35,185 nt of DNA from UBA6168 sp964573725. Lineage in GTDB: Bacteria; Bacteroidota; Bacteroidia; Chitinophagales; Saprospiraceae. Made by a program: the position numbers and the translations under genes. This document shows positions 1 through 7,263 of this stretch, one piece after another. Position 1 is the stretch's first letter. Each line of letters starts with the position of its first letter. The stretch is from NCBI GenBank assembly GCA_964573725.1, contig CAZNLJ010000046.1, positions 1-35,185 on the forward strand. Reading direction: 5' to 3'. The notes under the pieces are model-generated. The model was not told where the DNA came from. It did no database searches and worked only from the letters and a program-made list of their open reading frames with translations.

Positions 1-4
1 ACTC

Positions 5-232
5 GTAACCACAGAGTCTTTTGGGCACTTCCCGCCTTGTGGACAGGACGGCCGGCGGCGAGCCCATGCGCGCCGCCGGCCATCCCAAAGATTATTTAGG
101 CGCGGGGCGCCGCCCCGCGCCCTCTTTGGGGCGGGGTGTGGCACATTAGCGGGTTTGATGAATAAAAACAACAGAAAATCAATGTTTTGTAATTGATTAT
201 CATGTGAGGTTGAGGTGCAAAAGATGAAATCA
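5..232 (+). repeat. Dispersed structured repeat, copy 1
   Basis: This block is repeated in the same orientation at 14852-15077. By eye about four in five positions match, with long exact blocks, for example GGACAGGACGGCCGGCGGCG at 41-60 and AAATCAATGTTTTGTAATT at 176-194. It contains three stem-loops. The first has 11-bp arms at 50-60 and 71-81 with a 10-nt loop. The second is GC-rich, with 10-bp arms at 100-109 and 111-120. The third is AT-rich, with 7-bp arms at 177-183 and 192-198 around GTTTTGTA. No convincing reading frame spans it. The homology begins almost at base 1, so the left end may lie outside the window. It could be a REP/MITE-like element or a structured RNA. Confidence 0.8.
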
Positions 233-472
233 CAAGGCAGGGACACCGAAATCGGACCTGCCGGAAAGGTTCTTCCCGAAAGGGCGATTCCCCCTCCCTG
301 CTGCCTTCGCTTTCCAGCCCGTTCCGGCGGGAAATGCGCTTTTGTAACAATGTAATTACATAACCGGCCGCCTCGGGCCTCCGCCGGGGTTCCCCCTGTT
401 ACCGGAACCCCGGCCACCCCGGCCGAGGCATTGCTGTCGCCGCCCCCGCCCAATGGCGGGACGGCCGCCGGC
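233..472. other. Non-coding region before the first gene
   Basis: I see no gene here. The stretch holds a perfect 12-bp palindrome (ATGTAATTACAT, 350-361) just after TTTTGTAACA. It could be a regulator site for the gene at 473, but no TAnnTTTG promoter element stands out. Confidence 0.4.
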
Positions 473-1219
473 ATGCGGTCAAAATATCCGCCTATGGGAC
501 AAAGATTGTTGTCACTGCCCTATGAATTGATAAATGATCTGAATGAGAAACCGGAGGAACTGATGGCAAGGGTCCGGGAAACCACTCCCTTCGAAGTGCA
601 GATCAAGCACGTCGACCGGATGCGCCTGACCCGCATCAACCGGGGCAGCGGCCGGGTCGCCTACCGCCGGAAACAGGAGGTCTTCACCCACTATTCGGTG
701 CGCCGTAGGAATAGGCGGGATCTCGCCCAAACCATCCTGGAGACAAGGAACAGGAACGAATTTGTCACCTACCTGTACGGTATCAGCACCTACCTGAACG
801 ATTACCTGGAATGGTGCCCGCCGGACGAACCCTCGTCCCCGGTCCCGACCGATCCGTTTCACGGTCCGCCGTCGGCATCCTGCCCGCCGTCCAACCCATT
901 GGATGTGTCGGAAAAAAAGACAGTGGAAAGACCCGTCCTGTCGTCGGATTACTGGCAGGAATTCCGGCCCTTTTCCTACCCCCTCTACCAATATGTGATG
1001 ACAGCCGAAAAGGAACTCGACCTGCTCGTCCGGGTCCATGATGCCAGGCCGGAGGTCGATGGGTTCGATTATTCCCTGGACTACGATTACCAGGTCTACC
1101 GCTGGACCGGGACGGAATACGAACATTGGTACACCACATCCAAGGACCGCTACCTCGAGATCTTCCTGGCCGCCGTGCTCCACTTCCACCGGTTCACCCA
1201 GGAAGGACTCGACGATTGA
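473..1219 (+). CDS. Hypothetical protein, 248 aa
   Basis: I do not recognise the family. The frame is open from a TTG at 431, but the proline-rich first residues look non-coding, so I prefer ATG 473 (ATG 494 is also possible). The product has no signal peptide or membrane segment and is probably cytoplasmic. The N-terminal half is basic and Arg-rich (RINRGSGRV, SVRRRNRRDLAQ) and leads into a regular-looking TILETRNRNEFVTYLYGISTY region. A Pro/Ser-rich linker follows around residues 115-145. The C-terminal third is rich in Tyr, Asp and Trp (DYSLDYDYQVYRWTGTEYEHW). The arrangement suggests two folded parts joined by a flexible linker. It lies downstream of repeat copy 1 and ahead of cysH. The strand and frame are fairly secure; the function is unknown. 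Confidence 0.7.
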   Translation: MRSKYPPMGQRLLSLPYELINDLNEKPEELMARVRETTPFEVQIKHVDRMRLTRINRGSGRVAYRRKQEVFTHYSVRRRNRRDLAQTILETRNRNEFVTYLYGISTYLNDYLEWCPPDEPSSPVPTDPFHGPPSASCPPSNPLDVSEKKTVERPVLSSDYWQEFRPFSYPLYQYVMTAEKELDLLVRVHDARPEVDGFDYSLDYDYQVYRWTGTEYEHWYTTSKDRYLEIFLAAVLHFHRFTQEGLDD

Positions 1220-1256
1220 ATCCGCTGCCCCGGCCTGCCGCTTCCACCGCCACGCA

Positions 1257-1288
1257 TTTGTACAACCGGATTTTTTTTGTGACTTTTG
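1257..1288 (+). promoter_or_regulatory. Candidate cysH promoter
   Basis: TTTG at 1257-1260 lies 20 nt before GACTTTTG at 1281-1288, a 7/8 match to the Bacteroidota -7 element TAnnTTTG. Transcription would start near 1295, about 15 nt before the ATG. The -7 element lies inside the palindrome at 1275-1296. Confidence 0.4.
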
Positions 1289-1296
1289 TCACAAAA
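1275..1296. promoter_or_regulatory. CRP/FNR-like palindrome at cysH
   Basis: TTTTGTGAC and GTCACAAAA form a perfect 9-bp inverted repeat around TTTT. The core reads TGTGA-N6-TCACA (1278-1293), the classical consensus of the CRP/FNR regulator family. It overlaps the candidate -7 element and ends 13 nt before the ATG at 1310, so a bound regulator would be expected to repress. The match is visible in the sequence; the regulator is inferred. Confidence 0.6.
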
Positions 1297-1309
1297 GATT
1301 CCTGTACAT

Positions 1310-1978
1310 ATGGTTCGCATCTCCCATACCGTCCCCGAGCTCAACGAACGCTTCCGGCCCCTTTCCCCGGAAGCGCGCCTCTCCACCCTTTATCAATATT
1401 TCCCGCCGGATTCGGTGATGCTGACCAGCTCCTTCGCCACGACCTCGGCGTACCTGCTGCACCTGGTGGCTTCCGTTCGCCCGGACCAGGAGGTGCTCTT
1501 CATCGATACGGGCTATCACTTCGAGGAGACCTTGGTCTACAAGGAATACCTGACCCGGATCTACCGGCTCCGGGTCCGGGATATCCGGGCGGAAGATTGG
1601 AAACACGACTTCACCACCACCGACGAAACCTGGAAAAAAGATCCGGATTACTGTTGTTTCATCAACAAGGTGGAACCGCTGGAGGCTGTCCGGGCGGCCT
1701 ACCGGGTCTGGGTCAGCGGACTGATGCGCTGGCAGAGCGACCACCGGAAAACCCTCGATATCTTCGAGGAACGCAACGGCATCCTGAAATGCTATCCCTT
1801 GCTGGATGTTTCCCCGGCAGAACGGGAAGCCTACATCAAGGACCATCTCCTGCCCTTCCATCCCCTGCAGTCCAAGGGCTATTTCAGTGTGGGCTGCCGG
1901 CATTGCACCGTCCCGGGCCAGGAACGCGAAGGCCGCTGGAACAATTGCCCGAAAACGGAGTGCGGCCTGCATCTTTGA
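1310..1978 (+). CDS. cysH: Phosphoadenylyl/adenylyl-sulfate reductase (CysH family)
   Basis: This 222-aa cytoplasmic enzyme belongs to the assimilatory sulfate pathway and reduces APS (or PAPS) to sulfite using thioredoxin or glutathione. The nucleotide-binding part is at residues 35-75 (LTSSFATTSAYLLHL, then FIDTGYHF). The paired cysteines at 115-116 and the Cys-X2-Cys at 196/199 (GCRHC) are the four ligands of the [4Fe-4S] cluster of the APS-reductase subgroup. The C-terminal ECGLH (217-221) carries the catalytic Cys218. The cluster cysteines favour APS over PAPS as substrate. ATG 1310 is chosen because the family's N-terminal segment (VPELNERF) follows directly; the frame extends to a TTG at 1286 inside the palindrome. 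No other cys gene is in the window. Confidence 0.93.
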   Translation: MVRISHTVPELNERFRPLSPEARLSTLYQYFPPDSVMLTSSFATTSAYLLHLVASVRPDQEVLFIDTGYHFEETLVYKEYLTRIYRLRVRDIRAEDWKHDFTTTDETWKKDPDYCCFINKVEPLEAVRAAYRVWVSGLMRWQSDHRKTLDIFEERNGILKCYPLLDVSPAEREAYIKDHLLPFHPLQSKGYFSVGCRHCTVPGQEREGRWNNCPKTECGLHL

Positions 1979-2255
1979 CGGGCCTTTATCCGCCGCATCC
2001 CTTCCCCGGATAAAATATTTTCGGCCCCATCGACAAATGCCTTCCCATGCTTCCACCCTCCACCCGGTCGCTGTGCTCGTGGAAAAGTATTTCGCCGCCG
2101 AGGCGACGAAATACCTTCCGGTCTCTTCGCAGATCTCATTCCTGCCGGATACTTCCCTGGTCGGCCAGGGAGCCGAAAGCGGGATGGGGACGGGTAAGGC
2201 TGCTCGCCCAAGGCGGTCCCGCAAAGGCCCGGCAGCGGCCCGGCAGGTCCGATGT
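1979..2255. other. Convergent gap with a long imperfect hairpin
   Basis: This is the space between cysH (plus) and the SDR gene (minus). It holds a stem at 2087-2099 pairing with 2102-2114 with one mismatch (GTATTTCGCCGCC against GGCGACGAAATAC), flanked by GGAA and TTCC that partly extend it to 2081-2119. There is no U-tract. It may act as a bidirectional terminator-like structure. I see no gene. Confidence 0.5.
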
Positions 2256-3125
2256 TCAGGCGGAGACTCCGCCCAATACCGCGTCGAGTTGCATTTGCTT
2301 CAGGATGTTGTCCTGGATGGGTTGCGTGAGTTCGTTGATTTTATCGGTATCCCAAGAGATGCCGACCACGGTTCTCGTAGGCCGTTCCCCAAACGGCAAC
2401 TCCGCCAGTTTCAAATAGGCGTCCACTACCCATTGTGGGTCCGGGGCATCCTCACTTTGCAGCATCCGCGCGAAATTTTCACCCATGGCGGCCGGGACGC
2501 CGGCCAATTCACCATAAGCTTCCAACACCGCTTGGTGGGCAGGCATCTGCCCGGATGCCAGTAGTCCCGTCATGAATGGACCCGGCTCCACCAGTACGAT
2601 ATCGACACCGAATGGTGCCACCTCATATCGCAAGGCTTGCGCGTACCCTTCCAAGGCATGCTTGGTGGCGGTGTAAGTGCCGAAAAACGGTGGCGATATG
2701 CGACCTACCAACGACGATGTGTTGATAATCAGGCCGGAACCCGCCTGGCGCATGGACGGCAAGACCGCCTGCATGACCCTGATCGCACCGTAATAATTGG
2801 TCTCCATCTGGAAATGGGCCTGTTCCACGCTGAATGCTTCGGTAATGCCCAGGTACATGATGCCGGCATTGTTGATCAGGATATCTATTTTCTCCGCTTG
2901 CGAAAGGATGCTTGCCATCGCTTCCTGCACGGATGTTCCCTTGGTCACGTCCATGTCGACTACCTGGATCTGCGGGGAATGTGCTTCCAATTCCGCTTTT
3001 GCCGATGCATTTTTCCCACTAGTATGGCGCATCGTGGCAAAAACCCGATGGCCTTTTTCTGCAAAATCCTTGGCGGCCTTGAGCCCGAACCCGTTGCTGC
3101 TTCCTGTGATGATTATGTTTTTCAT
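2256..3125 (-). CDS. SDR family NAD(P)-dependent oxidoreductase
   Basis: This 289-aa soluble classical short-chain dehydrogenase has all the signatures. TGSSNGFG at 7-14 is the Rossmann cofactor loop. NNAG is at 85-88. The catalytic Ser lies in NTSS near 137. Tyr151 and Lys155 come from YTATK. PGPF near 180 contacts the nicotinamide. The residues after the second strand (TMRHTSGK) include basic residues compatible with NADP(H). The substrate cannot be read from sequence; ketone or aldehyde reduction is usual. The ATG at 3125 gives a normal N-terminus. It points away from the HxlR regulator gene at 4135. Such regulators often control a nearby oxidoreductase, so this is a possible target, although about 1 kb separates them. 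Confidence 0.92.
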   Translation of the reverse strand: MKNIIITGSSNGFGLKAAKDFAEKGHRVFATMRHTSGKNASAKAELEAHSPQIQVVDMDVTKGTSVQEAMASILSQAEKIDILINNAGIMYLGITEAFSVEQAHFQMETNYYGAIRVMQAVLPSMRQAGSGLIINTSSLVGRISPPFFGTYTATKHALEGYAQALRYEVAPFGVDIVLVEPGPFMTGLLASGQMPAHQAVLEAYGELAGVPAAMGENFARMLQSEDAPDPQWVVDAYLKLAELPFGERPTRTVVGISWDTDKINELTQPIQDNILKQMQLDAVLGGVSA

Positions 3126-4008
3126 GATGGAATGTTTAAAAATTAAGAATTGTATTGCGGTTTATCCGGCTTCCGTCGGCATGGACGGACTCCTGTCCGG
3201 AAGCGCGGCGGATTTCCTGATTCAAGGCGGCGGAATCCGCCGGATCCGTTGCCGCTCTTTTCGCCGGCGCCGACGTTGTGCAGGAAGTTCTCGCTTCCAT
3301 GCCCGTAGGTTTGGTTTGTTCGGACCGCTGGTTTGGAATACGGGGATTCCTATCCGTATCCGCCCTGCCGGCGCATCGGTCTTTGCAATCGGGGTTATAC
3401 AGGTGGTTGCGGCACGGCACGCACAGGGGCACCGATCTTGCTCGGGTTGGTACCCCATGGCAGCACTTCCGTCATATTCCTCGCAAGTGCCTTGTTGTCT
3501 GTGCGCTTAGCGGAGTCCCCCGCCGCTGTCGTACCGGCCGGTTGCGCGTTTTCGCGCGATGTTCCTGCTTGATGCCGACGTCGTGGTATCTCGGCCGTCG
3601 CTTATGCCGCCGGCTCCGTCCATTCGGAAAATACCGGATGAAACCATTTCTTCCGGGCTTGCGCTGGCCTGTTCCCAACTGTCGGCCTTGAATATTTTCT
3701 CTCCATCCTGGTAAATTCCCCTATTTTCGGGGGCTCTTCCGACTGGTCGCAGAATGGAGGTCATCGAAAGAAGGCCGCTGGTCTGGTGTCGTCAAAGGAA
3801 TCGCACCGGATGTGTCCCGAATCCGCCGGGTCCCATGGACGGCTGATGTCATATTCCGGTGCACCCGGAAAATACCTGTAAGCTGTTTGCCGGACATATG
3901 GATGGGAGCGGCCCATGGATGCGATTCGAGCGTGGTCCTCGTTCGGTTCAGGCGGCAGGAGGCGGAAATGCCTGCATCCTCCTCAACAGGATTACTTGTT
4001 GCATTTGC
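3126..4008. other. About 0.9 kb without a recognisable gene
   Basis: Several short frames are open on both strands (longest about 137 codons), but their translations are Arg/Pro/Ser-rich and resemble no family I know. None has a convincing start region. The space is unusually long for this compact window. It may hold a decayed gene, a long regulatory region or an unannotated RNA. I see no clear repeats in it. Confidence 0.5.
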
Positions 4009-4039
4009 TTTGTTATCCGGCAAAAAAGCGTTACTTTTG
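4009..4039 (+). promoter_or_regulatory. Bacteroidota promoter of the HxlR gene
   Basis: TTTG (4009-4012), 19 nt of spacer, then TACTTTTG (4032-4039) is an exact match to the phylum's -33/-7 pattern TTTG-N19-TAnnTTTG. The expected start site near 4046 leaves a leader of about 90 nt that contains the half-site array. Confidence 0.75.
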
Positions 4040-4058
4040 TTTCGCAAGCAAAATTAGC

Positions 4059-4117
4059 AAATAACTTTTTTATTGCAAGTTATTTTTTAAAAATAACTTT
4101 CGTGGTGCCAGTTATTT
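4059..4117. promoter_or_regulatory. Operator-like half-site array upstream of HxlR gene
   Basis: The motif AAGTTATTT or its complement occurs four times in alternating orientation: AAATAACTT 4059-4067, AAGTTATTT 4077-4085, AAATAACTT 4091-4099 and AGTTATTT 4110-4117. The middle two form a perfect palindrome with 11-bp arms around one base (4077-4099). The outer pairs repeat at a period of 32-33 bp, about three helical turns. The array lies just downstream of the predicted start site, where a bound dimer would block elongation. Autoregulation by the adjacent HxlR protein is the simplest reading. Confidence 0.6.
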
Positions 4118-4134
4118 TAAACGTGCCTCGTCTT

Positions 4135-4575
4135 ATGAAACATGATTTCAGATGCAATTGCCCGATTACCTCCGCACTTGATATCCTGGGTGATAAGTGG
4201 GTGTTGGTCATCGTAAAGCAAATGCTCCTGGAAGGCAAGGAGTCTTTCAAGGATTTTACGGAAAGTGATGAGGCCATTGCCACCAATATCCTTTCCGCCA
4301 AACTCAAGCTCTTGGAGGAAGTGGGAATCATCATCAAGACAAAACGGCCCGATAACAAGAAGACAAGCCGCTATCTCTTGACGGAGAAGGGATTGGCGCT
4401 GACGCCTTTACTTGTGGAACTGGGAATCTGGAGCGATGCCCACCTCAGGGACATCCACCCCGCCATCGTAAACGGTGAATCCATGGCGTGGCTGAGAAAT
4501 GACAAGCTGGCCTTTACGAGGGCGCTGGAGGAGAACTACAGGAAAAAACTGGCTGCCGTGCCGGAGCCGGTATGA
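4135..4575 (+). CDS. HxlR family transcriptional regulator
   Basis: This 146-aa cytoplasmic winged-helix DNA-binding protein is of normal length for HxlR/MarR-like regulators. The family signature is near the N-terminus: CNCPITSALDILGDKW, with the conserved Cys before Pro that in some members senses electrophiles or oxidants. The recognition region follows (EAIATNILSAKLKLLEEVGII), then the wing (RPDNKKTSRYLLTEKGLAL). ATG 4135 is chosen over upstream in-frame starts because the signature sits 8 residues from it and the promoter and operator array lie just before it. The promoter region and the 5' end of the gene are clearly more AT-rich than the surroundings. Its likely target is its own promoter and perhaps the SDR gene. 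Confidence 0.9.
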   Translation: MKHDFRCNCPITSALDILGDKWVLVIVKQMLLEGKESFKDFTESDEAIATNILSAKLKLLEEVGIIIKTKRPDNKKTSRYLLTEKGLALTPLLVELGIWSDAHLRDIHPAIVNGESMAWLRNDKLAFTRALEENYRKKLAAVPEPV

Positions 4576-4895
4576 TGCGCGGAGGGGGCCGGCCAGAAAG
4601 GCTATCCAATGCCTGGACAAGGCGATGAGTCGATGGGTATGTCCCCCGAATCAAATTCATGTACCTGCCCGGACCCCGATATCCTGCTGTAAATCCTGCT
4701 GGTCAATCGTCGGCCGGCACGCCGACCCTCCGCGTCGTGCTGAAATCAATCCCCGTCACAGGTGGATGCCCATCCACACCGGCTGTCTCGACCGATCGAA
4801 TTTTTTGCACGGTGCGTGCTGCCCGATCCTGCTTGTGTAGGATACTTCGCTTTCCGCCCCTTTCTCCCCGGCAGGACGCAAAAAACGCCGAAGGG
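4576..4895. other. Convergent gap, no gene
   Basis: These 320 bases lie between the HxlR gene (plus) and the GMC oxidoreductase (minus). I see no coding region or clean intrinsic terminator. On the minus strand there is a short T-run (GCGTTTTTTGCG) about 10 nt past the GMC stop codon, without a good stem. Confidence 0.4.
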
Positions 4896-6473
4896 TCAAC
4901 CGGACCCTGTCTTGGCCGGAATCCGGGACATGGCCCGTTCCGCCAGCGCCGTAATCGTCAGGCTCGGGTTGACACCGATGTTGGCGGATATCATGCTGCC
5001 GTCGCAAATGTACAGGTGGTGGTAATTGAATACCCGGTTGTCCCGGTCGATGACTCCGGTCTCCGGACCGGCTCCCATGCAGGCGCCTCCGAGTATGTGC
5101 GCGGTGGTCGGAATGCCGAACAGGGTCTCGGTGAACATGACCATCGGCTTGCCCCGGACCAGCCGGCCGACCCGCCGGGCCACATCCCGGGCGAGCGGGT
5201 TGAATGCGGTGGGCGCCTTGCCACGCTCCACCGTACTGCTCAGGAATCCCCAGCCGGACCGCTTGATCCGCAGCGTGGATTCCAAACTTTCCATGTACAA
5301 TAAGATGAGGGTCCGCCGGCTCCAGTCGTCCACCAGGAAGGTCCGCAGGTTGGCCATCGGATGGAGAAGCAGGTCCGCAAACAACCGGGCCAAGCGCCCG
5401 GCCAAGGTGCTCCCCGCCACCATCGGTGCCATGAACAAGCGCCAAAACCCCGACCCGGCCGGATACTTGACCGGCTCGATATGCCGGTGCTCGTCCAATT
5501 GGACCATCGATCCGATGGCGATTCCTTCGGAGAAGTCGTTGTCCCGGTCGAAGGACGTTACCCCGACCAGGCTCTCGGAATTGGTGCGTACGCCCCGACC
5601 CAATGCCTGCGATAAGTTCGGCAAGGTGGTCCGCTGCAGCCGCAGCAGCAGGCGCAAGGTCCCCAGCACGCCGGCGGCCACCACCACACCCCCGGCACGG
5701 ATCGTCATCCGCGTCGGAATCGGCCCGCTGCCGCGGGTGCGCACCTGGTAGCCACCCTCGCCGGCTTCCCCGATCGGCGTGATTCCCGTCACCGTCGTTT
5801 CGGCCATAATCGTACAGCCCTGCCCTTGGGCCAGGTGGAGATAATTCTTGTCCAGCGTGTTCTTGGCCTGGAAACGACATCCCAACATGCAGCCCCCGCA
5901 TTGGTTGCAACCGGTCCGGTCCGGTCCGGCACCCCCGAAGTAGGGGTCCGGAACGGTCTCCCCCGGCTTCCCGAAATAAACACCCACCTCCGCCGTCCGA
6001 TATCGGGCTCCCGGACCGAGCTCCGCCGCCAACGACTCCATCACCGCCTCGCTCCGGCTGCGGTAAGGGTGCGGCGCCGCCCCCAGCATCCGCTTCGCCA
6101 GGTCGTAATAGGGCGCCAGCTCCCGCTCCCAGTCACATAGGTCTTTCCAGCTACCCGTCCGGAAGAACGGGGCCGCCGGAACCGGTAAGGTATTGGCATA
6201 CACCAGGGAACCTCCGCCGACACCAGCCCCGCTCAGGACGGCCACATGCCGGAAGAAGCTCATCCGGAATATCCCCCTCATGCCCAGCCAAGGCAGCCAG
6301 AGCCAACGGCGCAACTGCCAGTTGCTCCGCGGGAAATCCTGCGGCCGGAACCAACGGCCCTGCTCCACCACCAGGACCCTGTATCCTTTTTCGGACAGGC
6401 GCAAGGCGGCGACGGACCCGCCGAAGCCGCTTCCGACGACGACATAATCATATGCCTCCGCCGCCGCTTTCAC
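4896..6473 (-). CDS. GMC family FAD-dependent oxidoreductase (cholesterol oxidase-like)
   Basis: This 525-aa flavoprotein probably oxidises an alcohol to an aldehyde or ketone. The N-terminal dinucleotide fold has GSGFGG at 14-19 and VVEQG as the end of strand two. A second glycine-rich FAD segment, GAGVGGGSLVYAN, lies near 82-94. Residues 188-199 form a four-cysteine cluster (GCNQCGGCMLGC), seen in the cholesterol-oxidase-like and AlkJ-like branch and possibly a metal or iron-sulfur site. The C-terminal catalytic region reads TTAHILGGACMG and later SANIGVNPSLTITALAE. Translation starts at GTG 6473 and overlaps the stop of the desaturase gene by 4 bases, so the two are translationally coupled. 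In this operon it would act on the alcohol made by the AlkB-type enzyme. Confidence 0.88.
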   Translation of the reverse strand: MKAAAEAYDYVVVGSGFGGSVAALRLSEKGYRVLVVEQGRWFRPQDFPRSNWQLRRWLWLPWLGMRGIFRMSFFRHVAVLSGAGVGGGSLVYANTLPVPAAPFFRTGSWKDLCDWERELAPYYDLAKRMLGAAPHPYRSRSEAVMESLAAELGPGARYRTAEVGVYFGKPGETVPDPYFGGAGPDRTGCNQCGGCMLGCRFQAKNTLDKNYLHLAQGQGCTIMAETTVTGITPIGEAGEGGYQVRTRGSGPIPTRMTIRAGGVVVAAGVLGTLRLLLRLQRTTLPNLSQALGRGVRTNSESLVGVTSFDRDNDFSEGIAIGSMVQLDEHRHIEPVKYPAGSGFWRLFMAPMVAGSTLAGRLARLFADLLLHPMANLRTFLVDDWSRRTLILLYMESLESTLRIKRSGWGFLSSTVERGKAPTAFNPLARDVARRVGRLVRGKPMVMFTETLFGIPTTAHILGGACMGAGPETGVIDRDNRVFNYHHLYICDGSMISANIGVNPSLTITALAERAMSRIPAKTGSG

Positions 6474-7225
6474 TCCGCCGGCACGGATTGCATGGCCACC
6501 CGGTTGAGCCGGATCATGCCCAGCTTGTCCAACACGACCATGATGACATACGTCAGGTCCACCTCATGCCAACGGACACCCCCGAAATTGGGCCGGCCGC
6601 TGTGCCGGTGGTGGTTGTTGTGATAACCCTCGCCCATCATCAGCCAATCGAACGGGAACAGGTTCCGCGAGGTGTCGCTTACCTTGAAATTGATGTAGCC
6701 GTACTTGTGCGCAAACCAATTGATGATGGCTCCGTGGATGGGGGCCATCAGATAGGTCATCGGCAACAACAACCACTGCCACCAGGCCGTGGCGAATGTG
6801 TAAAAGAACAGGGTGTATCCCGCTCCCCACAGGATCCTGGAGACCCAGGAGCTGGCAAACAGGTCGAACCGGTTCCAGCGCGGGATGTTCTTCATGAACT
6901 TCTCATCCACCCGGATCCGTTTGTACAGGATGTCGCTGTAGATGTTCTTGGTCCGCCACATCATCGAGAATATGTTGGGGTCGTAGCTGGGGGAGTGCGG
7001 ATCCTCCGCCGTGTCGGCAAAGGCATGGTGCATCCGGTGCATGATGCCGTAGGCATACGCGCTCAGGTAATTGGATCCCTGGGTGACCCAGGTCAACACG
7101 AAACAAAGCTTCTCCCCGAAGGCGGACATCCGGAAACTCTGGTGCGCCGCATACCGGTGCAAGAAGAAACTTTGGAAAAAAAGCCCCGAATACCACAGGG
7201 CAATCAAAAAGATTACAATGATCAT
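6470..7225 (-). CDS. Acyl-CoA/fatty-acid delta-9-type desaturase
   Basis: This integral membrane di-iron desaturase of about 251 aa introduces a double bond into a fatty-acyl chain using O2. The three histidine boxes are complete: HRYAAH (23-28), HRMHH (63-67) and HNNHH (202-206). Hydrophobic spans lie near residues 1-20, 38-58, 132-152 and 152-172. ATG 7225 is preferred because the family's first transmembrane segment starts there. An in-frame TTG at 7267 would overlap the upstream stop codon by 4 bases and cannot be excluded. It is the middle gene of the operon, 38 nt after the AlkB-like gene and overlapping the GMC gene. The close homologues I recall in Bacteroidota act on acyl-CoA or acyl lipid, but the substrate here is inferred. 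Confidence 0.9.
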   Translation of the reverse strand: MIIVIFLIALWYSGLFFQSFFLHRYAAHQSFRMSAFGEKLCFVLTWVTQGSNYLSAYAYGIMHRMHHAFADTAEDPHSPSYDPNIFSMMWRTKNIYSDILYKRIRVDEKFMKNIPRWNRFDLFASSWVSRILWGAGYTLFFYTFATAWWQWLLLPMTYLMAPIHGAIINWFAHKYGYINFKVSDTSRNLFPFDWLMMGEGYHNNHHRHSGRPNFGGVRWHEVDLTYVIMVVLDKLGMIRLNRVAMQSVPAE

Positions 7226-7263
7226 TTCGAAGTATTTGTGCCTTTGGCAGGCGGTTGTGTAGT

